Assembly (NCBI RefSeq): GCF_018614135.1
Contig: NZ_JAGGOW010000238.1
Location: 1-36,868 of the forward strand
DNA from: Streptomyces sp. ISL-66
GTDB lineage: Bacteria > Actinomycetota > Actinomycetes > Streptomycetales > Streptomycetaceae
Direction of reading: 5' to 3'
Length of the DNA stretch: 36,868 nt
In this document: positions 1 to 8,443 of the stretch, one piece after another
Layout: each line of letters opens with the position of its first letter
How positions within the stretch are numbered: position 1 is the stretch's first letter
Notes under the pieces: model-generated
Databases searched by the model: none
What the model was told of the DNA's origin: nothing
Seen by the model: the letters and a program-made list of their open reading frames with translations, nothing else
Position numbers and translations under genes: made by a program

Positions 1-369
1 GGGCGTCTTTGCGTAGGTCTGCGCCATGTATCGAGTGACGGCCGGGTGAACTCGGCCTGGGAGTCAGTGACTTAGTTGAACAAGAGAGCACTCCCTCGCC
101 CAATTCGCGCACACCACGCCAAAACCCCTCCCCGCTACCGGAATCGATCCTTTCGGTTGTTCTACGCGCGTCCGATCCGCTGGATGTCTGTCGGAAAGCA
201 CAGCCGTACAGTCCACGATTTGGGTCATCTTCCACACATGTTCGTTCGGTGACGCCAAACGAGCCGCCGTGTGGAGAGAATCCCGGCCAACGGGCAGTAA
301 CAGGCACCTCTTCGCCCGAATCGAAGTGAGCAGTATCGGAATGCAGAAGAAAGCCAGGGGAATACGCCC
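1..369. other. Upstream segment without a supported gene
   Basis: No convincing coding sequence is visible on either strand; the long open frames here run antisense to the solute-binding protein gene and have no recognisable protein similarity. The stretch is less GC-rich than the genes around it. A weak inverted repeat (GGCCGGG and CTCGGCC, arms at 40-46 and 51-57) could be the terminator of a gene lying off the left edge. The last 30 bases hold the purine-rich leader of the next gene. Confidence 0.4.
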
Positions 370-1656
370 GTGCGACGAAGGATCATTGGGCAGGCCGCAG
401 CAGCGGTCGTGCTCGGTCTGCAGGTACCGCTGTCCGGATGCGGGAGTTCCGCGGGCAGCGCAGACGACGCAGGGACGCTGGTCCTCGTGGCCGCCGAGTA
501 CGGCGACACCCCGGCCACCAGTTCCAAGGCCTTCTGGGACAAGGTGACCGGTGATTTCACCGCCGCCAACCCCGGTGTCAAGATCGAGGTGAAGCTCCTG
601 CCGTGGGCCGACGTCGACCGCGAGGTCACCAAAATGGTGAAGGCCGGGAAGGCGCCGGACATCGCCCTCATGGGTTCCTACTCGGACTTCGCCGCTCAGG
701 ACCGGCTCTATTCCGCTGACGAACTGCTGCCCGTCAGCGCCGAGGCGAACTTCCTCCCGCCCCTCGCCGAGGCCGGCTCTGTCGGGAGCACCCTCTACGG
801 GCTGCCGTTCGTCGCGAGCAGCCGCCTGCTCTTCTACAACGAGGCGCTCTTCGAGAAGGCCGGCGTCAAGGCACCCAAGACCTGGAGCGAGCTGAAGGCC
901 GCCGCCAAGGCGCTCAAGGCCAAGGGCGTGGAGTACCCGTACGCCCTGCCCCTGGGACCGGAGGAGGCCCACGCCGAGGCGATGATCTGGGAGCTGAGCA
1001 ACGGCGGCGGGTACGCCGACAGCAGCGGAAACTACAGCCTCGCCTCCGCCCAGAACATCAAGACGTGGAACTGGGTGAAGGACCAGTTGGTCGCCCCGGG
1101 TCTCACCGGCCCCGTCGCGCCCTCGCAGCTCAACCGGGCCGACGCCTTCGCCGCCTTCTTGCGCGGCGAGGTCGGCATGCTCAACGGCTACCCCTCGCTC
1201 TACCACGAGGCCCGCGCCAAGGGGATCGGCGTCGGCACCGTGGCGATGCCGGTCTCGGACACCCTCAGAGCCGGGGTTGCCCCGCCCGCGGTCGGTGTGG
1301 CCGACTGGATGATGGCCTTCAAGCAGAACGGTCACCGCGAGGAGATCGGCAGATTCCTGGAGTTCGTCTACGCGGACGAGAACCTGTCGGACTTCGCCGG
1401 CCGCTACCACCTGCTCCCGTCCACCGTCTCCGCCTCGCGTTCCCTGGCCGGCAGCGGCGGCATGGACACGACCGACAGAGAGTTCCTGGACGCGCTGCGC
1501 AGTGCCCAGCTCTATCCGGTGAACGACCCGTCCTGGATGGCGGTCAGCGACACGATCAAGCGCAACATAGGCCGCGCCGTGGAACCGGGCGGTGACCCGA
1601 AGGCCGTCCTCGAAGAGATCGCCACGAAGGCGAAGCAGGCCGGCGCGGGGCGCTGA
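370..1656 (+). CDS. ABC transporter extracellular solute-binding lipoprotein (sugar type)
   Basis: This 428-residue protein is a family 1 extracellular solute-binding protein, the capture subunit of a carbohydrate-type ABC importer, held outside the membrane by a lipid anchor. The N-terminus has positive residues (MRRR), a hydrophobic stretch and a lipobox LSGC with the lipidated Cys at residue 24. The body carries typical family features: the early strand that follows the signal, then DVDREVTKMVKAGKAPDI, a LYGLPF segment and the YNEALFEKAGV motif near residues 155-165. The GTG start at 370 is preceded by AGGGG at good spacing. No permease or ATPase gene follows, so it is either an orphan or the last gene of an operon to the left. 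The gene ends before a large hairpin shared with the convergent cold-shock gene. The family is certain; the substrate cannot be told. Confidence 0.9.
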   Translation: MRRRIIGQAAAAVVLGLQVPLSGCGSSAGSADDAGTLVLVAAEYGDTPATSSKAFWDKVTGDFTAANPGVKIEVKLLPWADVDREVTKMVKAGKAPDIALMGSYSDFAAQDRLYSADELLPVSAEANFLPPLAEAGSVGSTLYGLPFVASSRLLFYNEALFEKAGVKAPKTWSELKAAAKALKAKGVEYPYALPLGPEEAHAEAMIWELSNGGGYADSSGNYSLASAQNIKTWNWVKDQLVAPGLTGPVAPSQLNRADAFAAFLRGEVGMLNGYPSLYHEARAKGIGVGTVAMPVSDTLRAGVAPPAVGVADWMMAFKQNGHREEIGRFLEFVYADENLSDFAGRYHLLPSTVSASRSLAGSGGMDTTDREFLDALRSAQLYPVNDPSWMAVSDTIKRNIGRAVEPGGDPKAVLEEIATKAKQAGAGR

Positions 1657-1745
1657 GACCGAGCTGGAAGGCAGTGCCACGGCACGCCGTGCCGGGCACC
1701 GCCCACCCCGTGGGCACGTGTCGTTGCTTCTCCGCGGAACGCGAT

Positions 1746-1785
1746 CGGCTCCCACGTGATCCGTTGGCGGATCGCGTGGGAGCCG
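1746..1785. terminator. Bidirectional hairpin terminator
   Basis: Two 18-base arms (1746-1763 and 1768-1785) pair with a single G-T wobble around a TTGG loop. The hairpin lies between the stop of the solute-binding protein gene at 1656 and the stop of the oppositely oriented cold-shock gene at 1808, so it can serve both. There is no T run, as is common for terminators in streptomycetes. Confidence 0.75.
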
Positions 1786-1807
1786 GGGCGGGTGCGTAGA
1801 CCGGTGG

Positions 1808-2011
1808 TCAGAGGGGCACGACCTGGTCGGCCTGGGGGCCCTTGGCACCCTGGCTGACGTCGTACTCGACCTTGGCGCCTTCGGCCAGCTCCTTGAAGCC
1901 GGTCGTCTGGATCGCGGAGAAGTGGACGAACACGTCCGGACCGCCGTCATCCTGCTGGATGAAGCCGAAGCCCTTTTCCGCGTTGAACCACTTCACAACA
2001 CCCGTAGCCAT
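1808..2011 (-). CDS. Cold-shock domain protein (CspA family)
   Basis: The 67-residue product is a single cold-shock domain, an OB-fold RNA/single-stranded DNA chaperone of the cytoplasm. It begins MATGVVKWFNAEKGFGFI, carrying RNP1 (KGFGFI), and follows with RNP2 (VFVHF) and the usual GPQADQV ending. Length and sequence are standard for the many paralogues in Streptomyces. The ATG at 2011 is chosen because it has GAGGGG a few bases upstream and matches the family start exactly; a longer in-frame extension upstream is untranslated leader. The roughly 230-base gap to the beta-lactamase gene probably holds its promoter and a long structured leader, as is usual for csp genes. Confidence 0.95.
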   Translation of the reverse strand: MATGVVKWFNAEKGFGFIQQDDGGPDVFVHFSAIQTTGFKELAEGAKVEYDVSQGAKGPQADQVVPL

Positions 2012-2183
2012 GCGTTTCCCCTCATTGGTTCCAAGGTGCCGCCGGAACCGCAGACTTGGCCTCCGAACAGCACGTATGACGGACGGTACGGGTACGCAAA
2101 CCCACGGCGATACAAGGAATCCGGCCACCCGGGTCACCGCAATCCCGCCAGCACAGCTGAGCGGCACGGCATGACGGCCTCCG

Positions 2184-2210
2184 GCCGTGCCTCCGCCGCG
2201 GCGGCACGGC
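2184..2210 (-). terminator. Possible terminator after the beta-lactamase gene
   Basis: The arms GCCGTGCC (2184-2191) and GGCACGGC (2203-2210) form a short GC-rich hairpin just past the beta-lactamase stop on the minus strand. Overlapping GC-rich repeats at 2161-2175 allow alternative pairings, so the exact structure is uncertain. Confidence 0.35.
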
Positions 2211-2240
2211 GGGTCCCCCACCCGGGCGTCGTCGACTCGA

Positions 2241-3179
2241 TCAACTCCCGGTCAGGGCCGTTGCCAGGAGTCCGGCGGTCCGGGCGATGAGGAGGTTGTC
2301 GGCGAGGGCGTCGCGGTGGGGCTTGGTCGTCAGGACGGCGATGACGACGGGTGGGCGGCCGGGGGGCCAGGCGACGGCCACGTCGTTGTTGGTGCCGTAC
2401 TCACCTCCTCCGGTCTTGTCGGCGACCGCCCAGGTCGGCGGCAGCCCGGCCCGCAGCCGCTCGCCGCCCGTGGTGTTGCCCAGCAGCCAGCCGGTGAGCC
2501 GCCGTCGGTCCGCAGGCGCGAGCACGGTGCCGAGGGCGAGGCGCTCGTAGGTCTGCCCGATGGCGTGCGGGGTGGTGGTGTCGGTGACCCGCCAGGGTTC
2601 GGCGGTGTTCAGGTCCGGTTCCCACCGGTCCAGACGGGTCGTCGTGTCTCCGATCGAACGGGCGAAGCGGGTGATGGCGGTCGGGCCGCCCAGCTCGCGC
2701 AGGAGGAGGTTGGCGGCCGCGCTGTCGCTGAAGCGGATCGTGGCGTCGCACAGCTCCGCGACCGTCATACCGCGGGCGAGGTTCTCCGGCTTGCTGGTGA
2801 TCGGGGTGTGACCGGCGGCGGTGACCTCCTGCCGGCTGTAGTGGATGCGCTCGGCCAGGAACTCCCCGTCCCGGTCGAGGTCACGCAGTACGGCCGCCAC
2901 GGCCAGGGTCTTGAAGACCGAACAGATGGGGAAGAGCTCCTGCGCCCGGTACCGCACGGTGCGGCCGGTGGCGGTGTCGTGGGCGTAGACGCCCAGGCGC
3001 GCGGAGTGCTCCCGTTCCAGTTCTGCCAGCCGGTGCGCGACCGCGCCGCTGCCGTCGGCGGGCAGCGGCGCGGTCGCGGCGAAGGCGCTCCCGCTCGCCG
3101 CCAGTGAGGCTGCCAGTGCCGCTCCGGCCCCCAACGCGAGCACGGTGCGTCGGGACGGGGTCTTTCCTGGGGTGTCCAC
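2241..3179 (-). CDS. Class A serine beta-lactamase, Tat-exported
   Basis: The 312-residue protein is a class A beta-lactamase, which hydrolyses beta-lactam rings outside the cell membrane by an acyl-enzyme route. The N-terminus has a twin-arginine motif (SRRTVL, residues 9-14), a hydrophobic stretch and an AFA-A-like cleavage region near residue 35. Catalytic motifs are SVFK (nucleophile Ser87, Lys90), SDS (151-153), ExxLN (Glu187 to Asn191) and KTG (255-257). The canonical second motif is SDN; here the Asn is Ser, a position that varies in actinobacterial enzymes and affects substrate profile. The ATG at 3179 is followed at once by the Tat signal and preceded by GAGGAAGA-type purines. It is a single-gene unit with no BlaI/BlaR-type or LysR regulator adjacent. 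The assignment is secure; the substrate range is not predictable. Confidence 0.95.
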   Translation of the reverse strand: MDTPGKTPSRRTVLALGAGAALAASLAASGSAFAATAPLPADGSGAVAHRLAELEREHSARLGVYAHDTATGRTVRYRAQELFPICSVFKTLAVAAVLRDLDRDGEFLAERIHYSRQEVTAAGHTPITSKPENLARGMTVAELCDATIRFSDSAAANLLLRELGGPTAITRFARSIGDTTTRLDRWEPDLNTAEPWRVTDTTTPHAIGQTYERLALGTVLAPADRRRLTGWLLGNTTGGERLRAGLPPTWAVADKTGGGEYGTNNDVAVAWPPGRPPVVIAVLTTKPHRDALADNLLIARTAGLLATALTGS

Positions 3180-3406
3180 GGTCGTCCTCTTCCTCTCCGG
3201 ACCAAGATCTCAACCCTGTACCACGCACGTCCCGCCTAGGCGGTTCCCAACGGAGGACTCCGGACATCGACGACATCGACGTCTCCTGGACCCGCGAGGT
3301 CCCGGGCAGGGTCGTGGACGTCTTCCGGCACGACGTCGCGGCCGATCCGCCGCCGTCGCCCGGTGGGCGAGGGGCTCGCCGACGGGCCTTCTCCGAAGGC
3401 GCCGGG

Positions 3407-3985
3407 TCAGGGGGTTGGAGCCGAGGGCGGCTTCGGCCGGGTGGTGCCGGGAAGGCAGACGACGTCCGGGTTGTACGTCCCGAACGTGCCCGAGGGGTTC
3501 TTCTTCCAGAGCCACAGGTGCAGGGCGTAGTGGACTGGCTGGCCGGGGAAGTGGCCGGCATGCGGGCCGGTGAAGGACCGGCCGAACAGCTTCGGGCGGT
3601 CATCGTCCGTCCCCATGTCCTGGTCGCGGTCGTAAACGAGCCATTGGGCGCCGACGAGGTGTTTGCGCCCGCGCCGGTCGTCCTCGTAGTAGAGCGCGGC
3701 CGGCTTCGCCGGGTCGACGGAGTTGTCGTACGCGTGGTTGAAGTGTGGGTAGCCGAGCGAGCCCGATCCCGCCCGGTCCTCGATGCAGTACTTGTCCGGG
3801 ACGTAGCCCGCTTTCACCGCGGCGGCATGCCGCTGGAACGGGGCCGTCGCGCGGTAGGCGATAGCGCGGTCCGCGCCGGCCCTGCCGGTGTCGGTGCCGA
3901 CGGCGGACGCGGCGGACGGGGCGGCGACGGCCGCCAGGGCGAGAGCGGCGGCCGCTGCGAGGGCCGGGGCGGGACTGCGGACCAT
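3407..3985 (-). CDS. Small secreted protein of unknown function
   Basis: The 192-residue product has an N-terminal signal peptide (Met-Val-Arg, then a long Ala/Leu core ending near SAASA at residues 24-28) and a mature part rich in aromatic and charged residues. I recognise the pattern YPHFNHAYDN, LYYEDD, LVGAQWLVYDRD, GHFPGQPVHYALHLWLW and NPDVVC as that of a secreted actinobacterial family without an assigned function; conserved His residues could bind a metal, which is inference. The start at 3985 has a perfect GGAGGA six bases upstream. It is transcribed away from the P450 gene, with 186 bases of shared upstream region. The frame remains open for another 1.7 kb upstream, but that part is antisense to the P450. 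Confidence 0.7.
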   Translation of the reverse strand: MVRSPAPALAAAAALALAAVAAPSAASAVGTDTGRAGADRAIAYRATAPFQRHAAAVKAGYVPDKYCIEDRAGSGSLGYPHFNHAYDNSVDPAKPAALYYEDDRRGRKHLVGAQWLVYDRDQDMGTDDDRPKLFGRSFTGPHAGHFPGQPVHYALHLWLWKKNPSGTFGTYNPDVVCLPGTTRPKPPSAPTP

Positions 3986-4171
3986 GCGCGGACTCCTCCG
4001 TGGCGGGTTGGTAACGAGCAGGATGTCCCCAGCCCGCCGGCCCCGCCACACAGCCGGACCGGACGGCTGACCCCCTGCCTCGAAGGAACCAAGGACCGTT
4101 TCGCGAGCGGTCCGCACGGGGAACCGGTGTGTCCAGCCCACAGAACACCGATGCCACGGAGGACGCGGATC

Positions 4172-5476
4172 ATGACGCAGGAGAATGCGCCACCGAACGG
4201 CGGCCAAGCGCTGCAGGACCTCGTGTCGGCCGTGTCCAGGGGCGCGCCGGAATTCCGCGCATGTCCGTATCCGGCCTACGCCGCCCTGCGCGAGCAGGCG
4301 CCGGTGTGCCGGCTGACGCCTCCGCACGGCGTCGAGACCTATCTCATCACCCGCTACGACGACGCGCGTGACGCCCTGTCGGACCGGCGCTTCAGCAAGA
4401 ACATGCGCGGCGCCATCGACACCTACCACGCGGTGTTCGGCAGCTTCTTCGACGCACTGGACGACAACGTCCTCTTCACGGACCCGCCGCGCCACACGCG
4501 GCTCCGCCGCGTCCTCAGGAGTGCCTTCACGCCCCGCCGGGTGGAGGAGATGCGACCGAGGATCACGGAGATCACCGAGGGCCTCCTGCGGGAATGCCGC
4601 AAGAGCGACACGGTCGATCTGATGTCCTCCCTGGCGTTCCCGCTCCCCATCGCGGTCCTGTGCGAGCTGATGGGGATCGAGGAATCCGAGCGGCCCGAGA
4701 TCCTGGAGCAGTTCGGGGTGGTGACGCGGTCCAGGTTCAACCCCAAGCTGAAGGCGGAACTGAAGGCGGCCGAGGAATGGCTGCAAAGGCGCTTGGGGCA
4801 GCTCGTCTCCCACGTGCGGGCCCATCCGTCGGACTGCTTCCTCAGCGACCTCATCACGGCGGAGGAAGGCCTCGACGACGCGGATCTGGTCGCGTCGATG
4901 TGGGTTCTGTTCTTCGCCGGCCACAAGACCACGGCGTTCCAGATCGGAAACTCCGTCCGCGGCCTCCTCCTCCACCCCGACCAGCTGGAGAAGCTCCGCA
5001 GGGATCCGTCGCTGATCCCCGGCGCGGTCGAGGAATTCGTACGGTTCGAGGGGTCGGTGGAGACCTCGACGTTCCGGTACGCGGCCGAGGAAGCCGAAAT
5101 CCGCGGAACCGTGATCCCCAAGGGCGCCCTCGTCCAGATCGCCCTTTCCTCGGCGAACCGGGACCACGAGAAGTTCGAGTCCGCCGACGTCCTGGACGTG
5201 ACGCGCGAGGGGATCCACGGGACGCACCTGGGTTTCGGGCACGGAACGCACTACTGCCTGGGAGCCCCGCTGGCGCGGCTCGAACTCGAGATCGCGCTCG
5301 CCTGCCTGCTCCGGGAATTCCCTGAGATGGAGCTGGCCGACGAGGAGAAGAGCGGGGGCACCTGGCTCACGGGCCCGGTCGCGGCGTTCCGCGGACTGGA
5401 GCGGCTCCAGATCGTCCTGGAGCCGTCGCGGCCGACCGGTGACCTCGCAATGACGTCGACGGTCTCCGTCAAGTAA
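4172..5476 (+). CDS. Cytochrome P450
   Basis: The 434-residue protein is a soluble bacterial cytochrome P450, a heme monooxygenase that needs ferredoxin partners for electrons. The I-helix motif FAGHKTT is at 248-254, the K-helix ExxR is Glu288-Arg291, and the heme loop FGHGTHYCLG places the axial thiolate at Cys362. The I helix has His-Lys where the more usual pair is acidic plus Thr (AGxET or AGxDT); the Thr at 253 is kept. The ATG at 4172 has GGAGG eleven bases upstream and gives a normal length; the long in-frame extension upstream is antisense to two other genes. A dihydroorotase-like amidohydrolase gene starts 31 bases downstream, so the two probably form an operon. No ferredoxin or reductase gene is nearby. 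Substrate unknown; a role in modifying a small secondary metabolite is plausible. Confidence 0.95.
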   Translation: MTQENAPPNGGQALQDLVSAVSRGAPEFRACPYPAYAALREQAPVCRLTPPHGVETYLITRYDDARDALSDRRFSKNMRGAIDTYHAVFGSFFDALDDNVLFTDPPRHTRLRRVLRSAFTPRRVEEMRPRITEITEGLLRECRKSDTVDLMSSLAFPLPIAVLCELMGIEESERPEILEQFGVVTRSRFNPKLKAELKAAEEWLQRRLGQLVSHVRAHPSDCFLSDLITAEEGLDDADLVASMWVLFFAGHKTTAFQIGNSVRGLLLHPDQLEKLRRDPSLIPGAVEEFVRFEGSVETSTFRYAAEEAEIRGTVIPKGALVQIALSSANRDHEKFESADVLDVTREGIHGTHLGFGHGTHYCLGAPLARLELEIALACLLREFPEMELADEEKSGGTWLTGPVAAFRGLERLQIVLEPSRPTGDLAMTSTVSVK

Positions 5477-5507
5477 TCGAAACCAAACCGATGGGCGGTG
5501 GATTGGC

Positions 5508-6602
5508 ATGCCGAATTCCGGGAGCACGCCCGGCCTGAACTTCGAGGAACTGTCCGCGGACACGTTGTCGGTCACCGCTGTGGGCCCCGGTGGACACGTG
5601 CGCGCGGCGGGGGGAGACGCGCCTCCAGGCCCCGACCACGGACACGGAACCCAGCCGAAGATCGACATGCACCACCACTTCTGCGCACCGGAATGGCGCG
5701 AGTGGGCCGCACATCACGGGTTGATCGATCCGGCACAGTTGCCCCGCTGGGCGCACCTCGGCGCCGACGAAGCGGTCCTCTTCATGGATCGCGCGGGGAT
5801 CGACACGGCCGTGCTCAAGCCCATGCTGCCGGCGCGCTACCGGTCGTCGGCGCAGTTGCGTGAAGCCATCAACATCACCCTGCAGTCGATGATGAACGTG
5901 GCGCAGGAGCATCCGGGCAGGTTCTCGTTCTACGTCCCGCTGTTCCTGGACGACCTCGAAGCGTCCTCGTGGGCCGTGCGCCGCGGACTCGGGCAACTCG
6001 GCGCCGTCGGGGTGAACGTGACGGCCAACTACGGGGGCGTGTACCTCGGAGATCCCGTCTACGACCACATCTTCGCCGAGCTGAACGACTTCTCGGCCGT
6101 GGTGGACACCCACCCGCACCACTTGCCGGGTGGCCGGCCCGGGGCGATGACGGTTCCCGGCATCCCCAACTTCGTGTGCGACTTCCTGCTGGACACCACC
6201 CGGGCCGCCGTCAACATGATCAGCAAGAGGACCCTGGACCGCTTCCCCGACATCTCCGTCATCCTGCCCCACGCCGGCGGGTTCCTGCCCTACATCGCCC
6301 CTCGTCTGGAGGCTCTCGGACGGTTCTGCGACCCGCCGGTCGACCCTGCCGCCGTCCGCCACCACCTGCGGCGCTTCTACTACGACACGGCCGGTCCGAT
6401 GGCGCCGGCCGCGACGCTCCTCGCCCACGTGCCCGCGGACCGGATCCTCTTCGGCACGGACTGGCCGGCCGCGCCCGCGGACACGGTCATGGACCTGGCG
6501 CTCCCCGCTCTCGACGCGGACCCGGCCTTCACCCCTGAGCAACTGCGGGGGATCTACCGCGAGAACGCCCTGCGTCTGATTCCCCAGTTGGCAACGGTCT
6601 GA
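5508..6602 (+). CDS. Amidohydrolase family protein (ACMSD-like, amidohydrolase 2)
   Basis: The 364-residue protein is a metal-dependent TIM-barrel hydrolase or decarboxylase of the amidohydrolase 2 group, which contains aminocarboxymuconate semialdehyde decarboxylase. Seen motifs are the metal-binding HxH at residues 55 and 57 (DMHHHF), HPHH near 200, LPHAGG on a later strand and FGTDWP, whose Asp is the conserved late metal ligand. The barrel only starts around residue 50; before it lies a Gly/Pro-rich extension with no hydrophobic signal. The ATG at 5508 has a GGGCGGTGG stretch upstream; GTG codons at about 5579 and 5598 could be alternative starts but have weaker ribosome sites. It follows the P450 gene by 31 bases. 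Decarboxylation or ring cleavage of an aromatic acid would fit the pair, which is inference. Confidence 0.88.
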   Translation: MPNSGSTPGLNFEELSADTLSVTAVGPGGHVRAAGGDAPPGPDHGHGTQPKIDMHHHFCAPEWREWAAHHGLIDPAQLPRWAHLGADEAVLFMDRAGIDTAVLKPMLPARYRSSAQLREAINITLQSMMNVAQEHPGRFSFYVPLFLDDLEASSWAVRRGLGQLGAVGVNVTANYGGVYLGDPVYDHIFAELNDFSAVVDTHPHHLPGGRPGAMTVPGIPNFVCDFLLDTTRAAVNMISKRTLDRFPDISVILPHAGGFLPYIAPRLEALGRFCDPPVDPAAVRHHLRRFYYDTAGPMAPAATLLAHVPADRILFGTDWPAAPADTVMDLALPALDADPAFTPEQLRGIYRENALRLIPQLATV

Positions 6603-6604
6603 CC

Positions 6605-6655
6605 TCGACGCAACCTCGACCGATCGCTCGACCAGACCTCGACCGGACGTCGACC
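6605..6655. repeat. Five TCGAC repeats phased at 11-12 bp
   Basis: The pentamer TCGAC occurs at 6605, 6616, 6628, 6639 and 6650, usually inside a longer CTCGACC unit. The spacing is 11, 12, 11 and 11 bases, close to one helical turn. It lies between the amidohydrolase stop and the downstream terminator hairpin. Confidence 0.6.
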
Positions 6656-6688
6656 GAACCCCGCGCCGCTGTCGAGCGCGGGGTTCGG
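6654..6688. terminator. Bidirectional hairpin terminator
   Basis: Perfect 13-base arms (6654-6666 and 6676-6688; CCGAACCCCGCGC and its complement) flank a 9-base loop. It sits between the convergent amidohydrolase and exporter genes and can stop transcription from both sides. Confidence 0.75.
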
Positions 6689-6727
6689 CGTGTACGGGGC
6701 TCCGTGGGTGCGGGGGCTATGAGCCGC

Positions 6728-8227
6728 TCATTCCGTCCCGCCAGGCGCGGGGCCGGGACCCGCCGGGCCGGAACCCGCAGGCCCGGGAGCCGCCGGGGCC
6801 GGGCGGCCGGGGAGGAAGAGGGAGCCGATGCCCGCGCAGGCGGTGAAGAGGGCCGCGAAGAGGAAGGCGTGGCCGTAGCCGGCGGTGAGGGCCCGCACCC
6901 CGGGGCCGATGTGGTCGCCGGCGGCGTGGGAGGCGATGGCGGCGAGGACCGCGAGGCCGAGTGCGCCGCCGACCTGCCGGGAGGTGTTGACCAGCCCGGA
7001 GGCCAGTCCCGCTTCGCGCCGGTCGATGCCGGTGGTGGCCGCGGCGGTGACGGGCAGCATGGACAGCCCCAGACCGAGGGCGCAGAGTACGAAGGGCGCG
7101 GCCACGTCGGTGGTGAAGGTGCCGCCCACGGCGATGCGCGAGAGCCACAGGAAGCCGAGGGTGCTGATGGCCATGCCGGTGACCAGCAGGGGACGGGGTC
7201 CGGTGCGGCGGACCAGGTGGGTGGAGGTCCGGGTGCCCAGGACGACCGCGAGGCAGCCGGGCAGGAAGCACAGGCCGGTCTTCAGGGCGCTGAAGCCGAG
7301 GACCTGCTGCATGTAGAGGGACATCAGGAACCACATCGCGAACATCGCCGAGCCCAAGCCGATCATGACCAGGTTGGCGATGGCCAAGGTGCGGCGGCGC
7401 AGGACGGTGAGGGGGACCAGGGGTGCGGTGACCTTCGACTCGATGACGACGAAGGCGGCCAGGAGCAGGATGCCGAGGGTGAGGGCGGCCCAGACCTCGG
7501 GGGAGCCCCAGGACGAGCTCGCGGTGGAGATGATCCCGTAGACCAGGGCGGTCAGACCGACGGTGACGGACAGCGCGCCGGGCAGGTCCAGGCGGCTCAG
7601 GCCGCCGCGGCTGCCGTGCGCGGCGGGCGCGTAGAGGAATGCGGCGGCGAGGATCGCGATCCCGATGGGAACGTTGACGAAGAAGACCCAGCGCCAGCCC
7701 GTGTACTCGGTCAGGAGCCCGCCGATGACCGCCCCGGCCGCGCCGCCGACGGCGTTGACCGAACTCCAGGCGCCCATGGCGCGGGTGCGGGCGCGGGGTT
7801 CGGTGAAGGTGGTCATGATCAGCGTCAGGGTGGCGGGGGCGAGGATCGCGCCCCCGATGCCCTGGACCGCTCGGGCCGCGATCAACGTCGCACCGTCGGC
7901 GGCGAGTCCGCAGGTGAGCGAGGCGGCGGTGAAGATGCCGAGGCCGATCAGGAAGGTGCGGCGGGCACCGACCAGGTCGGCGGCCCGGCCGCCCAGGAGC
8001 AGCAGCCCGGCGAAGCCGAGGGTGTAGGCGTTGACGATCCACTGCTGCCCTGCCGGGCTCAGGCCGAGGGAGGCCTTCATGCTGGGGAGGGCGACGTTCA
8101 CGATCGAGACGTCCAGCACGACCATGAACTGGGCCGCGCAGGCGATCACCAGGATCATCGCCGTCCACGCGCCGCGGCGCGTGGACGGTGCGGGTCCGGT
8201 GCTGAGTGCGGACGGAGCACTTGGCAT
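6728..8227 (-). CDS. MFS multidrug exporter, DHA2 family (14 TM)
   Basis: The 499-residue protein is a proton-coupled drug exporter of the DHA2 (EmrB/QacA) branch of the major facilitator superfamily, located in the cytoplasmic membrane. It has about 14 hydrophobic segments. The diagnostic D1 motif LDVSIVNVALPSM is in the first helix, motif A appears as GGRAADLVGARR, and motif C as GAVIGGLL followed by GWRWVFFVNVPIG. The C-terminus ends in a Pro/Gly-rich tail. The ATG at 8227 has GAGGAA four bases upstream; the frame is open further but lacks another ribosome site. It is divergent from the transglutaminase-like gene with a 216-base spacer; no TetR or MarR regulator is adjacent. It may export a product of nearby genes or confer resistance; the substrate cannot be told. 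Confidence 0.93.
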   Translation of the reverse strand: MPSAPSALSTGPAPSTRRGAWTAMILVIACAAQFMVVLDVSIVNVALPSMKASLGLSPAGQQWIVNAYTLGFAGLLLLGGRAADLVGARRTFLIGLGIFTAASLTCGLAADGATLIAARAVQGIGGAILAPATLTLIMTTFTEPRARTRAMGAWSSVNAVGGAAGAVIGGLLTEYTGWRWVFFVNVPIGIAILAAAFLYAPAAHGSRGGLSRLDLPGALSVTVGLTALVYGIISTASSSWGSPEVWAALTLGILLLAAFVVIESKVTAPLVPLTVLRRRTLAIANLVMIGLGSAMFAMWFLMSLYMQQVLGFSALKTGLCFLPGCLAVVLGTRTSTHLVRRTGPRPLLVTGMAISTLGFLWLSRIAVGGTFTTDVAAPFVLCALGLGLSMLPVTAAATTGIDRREAGLASGLVNTSRQVGGALGLAVLAAIASHAAGDHIGPGVRALTAGYGHAFLFAALFTACAGIGSLFLPGRPAPAAPGPAGSGPAGPGPAPGGTE

Positions 8228-8443
8228 GGGGTTCCTCAGGGGCAGTGGACGGATTCGGGTCGGGAACGAGCCCCACCGCATGTGTGCCCCCGCACGGGAC
8301 CGCCGTCACAGGCGTGCGGCAACCGGGTGATCGGCCGACCGGCCGGCCCGGCACCACGGGCGCGCACACCGCAAGACGGACCAGGAGTTGAACGCGTTCA
8401 CAAAACCTGCCACGATGTGAGCCCCGAGAAGAGGACGGCAGTC

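Noticed and set aside
64..1950. Long minus-strand open frame, also 3407-5668, 19332-21806, 24936-27134 and 33167-34762 on various strands
   Set aside because: They are antisense shadows of real genes in GC-rich DNA, with Arg/Pro/Gly-rich sequence and no domain. Only the end part of 3407-5668 is a real gene.
5508..5650. N-terminal extension of the amidohydrolase as a RiPP precursor
   Set aside because: It ends in a Gly-Gly pair but has no recognised leader or core motif and is fused in frame to the enzyme.
6704..8396. Plus-strand frame upstream of the transglutaminase-like gene as one 846-residue protein
   Set aside because: The first 560 residues are antisense to the DHA2 exporter; the real start is ATG 8444 with its own ribosome site.
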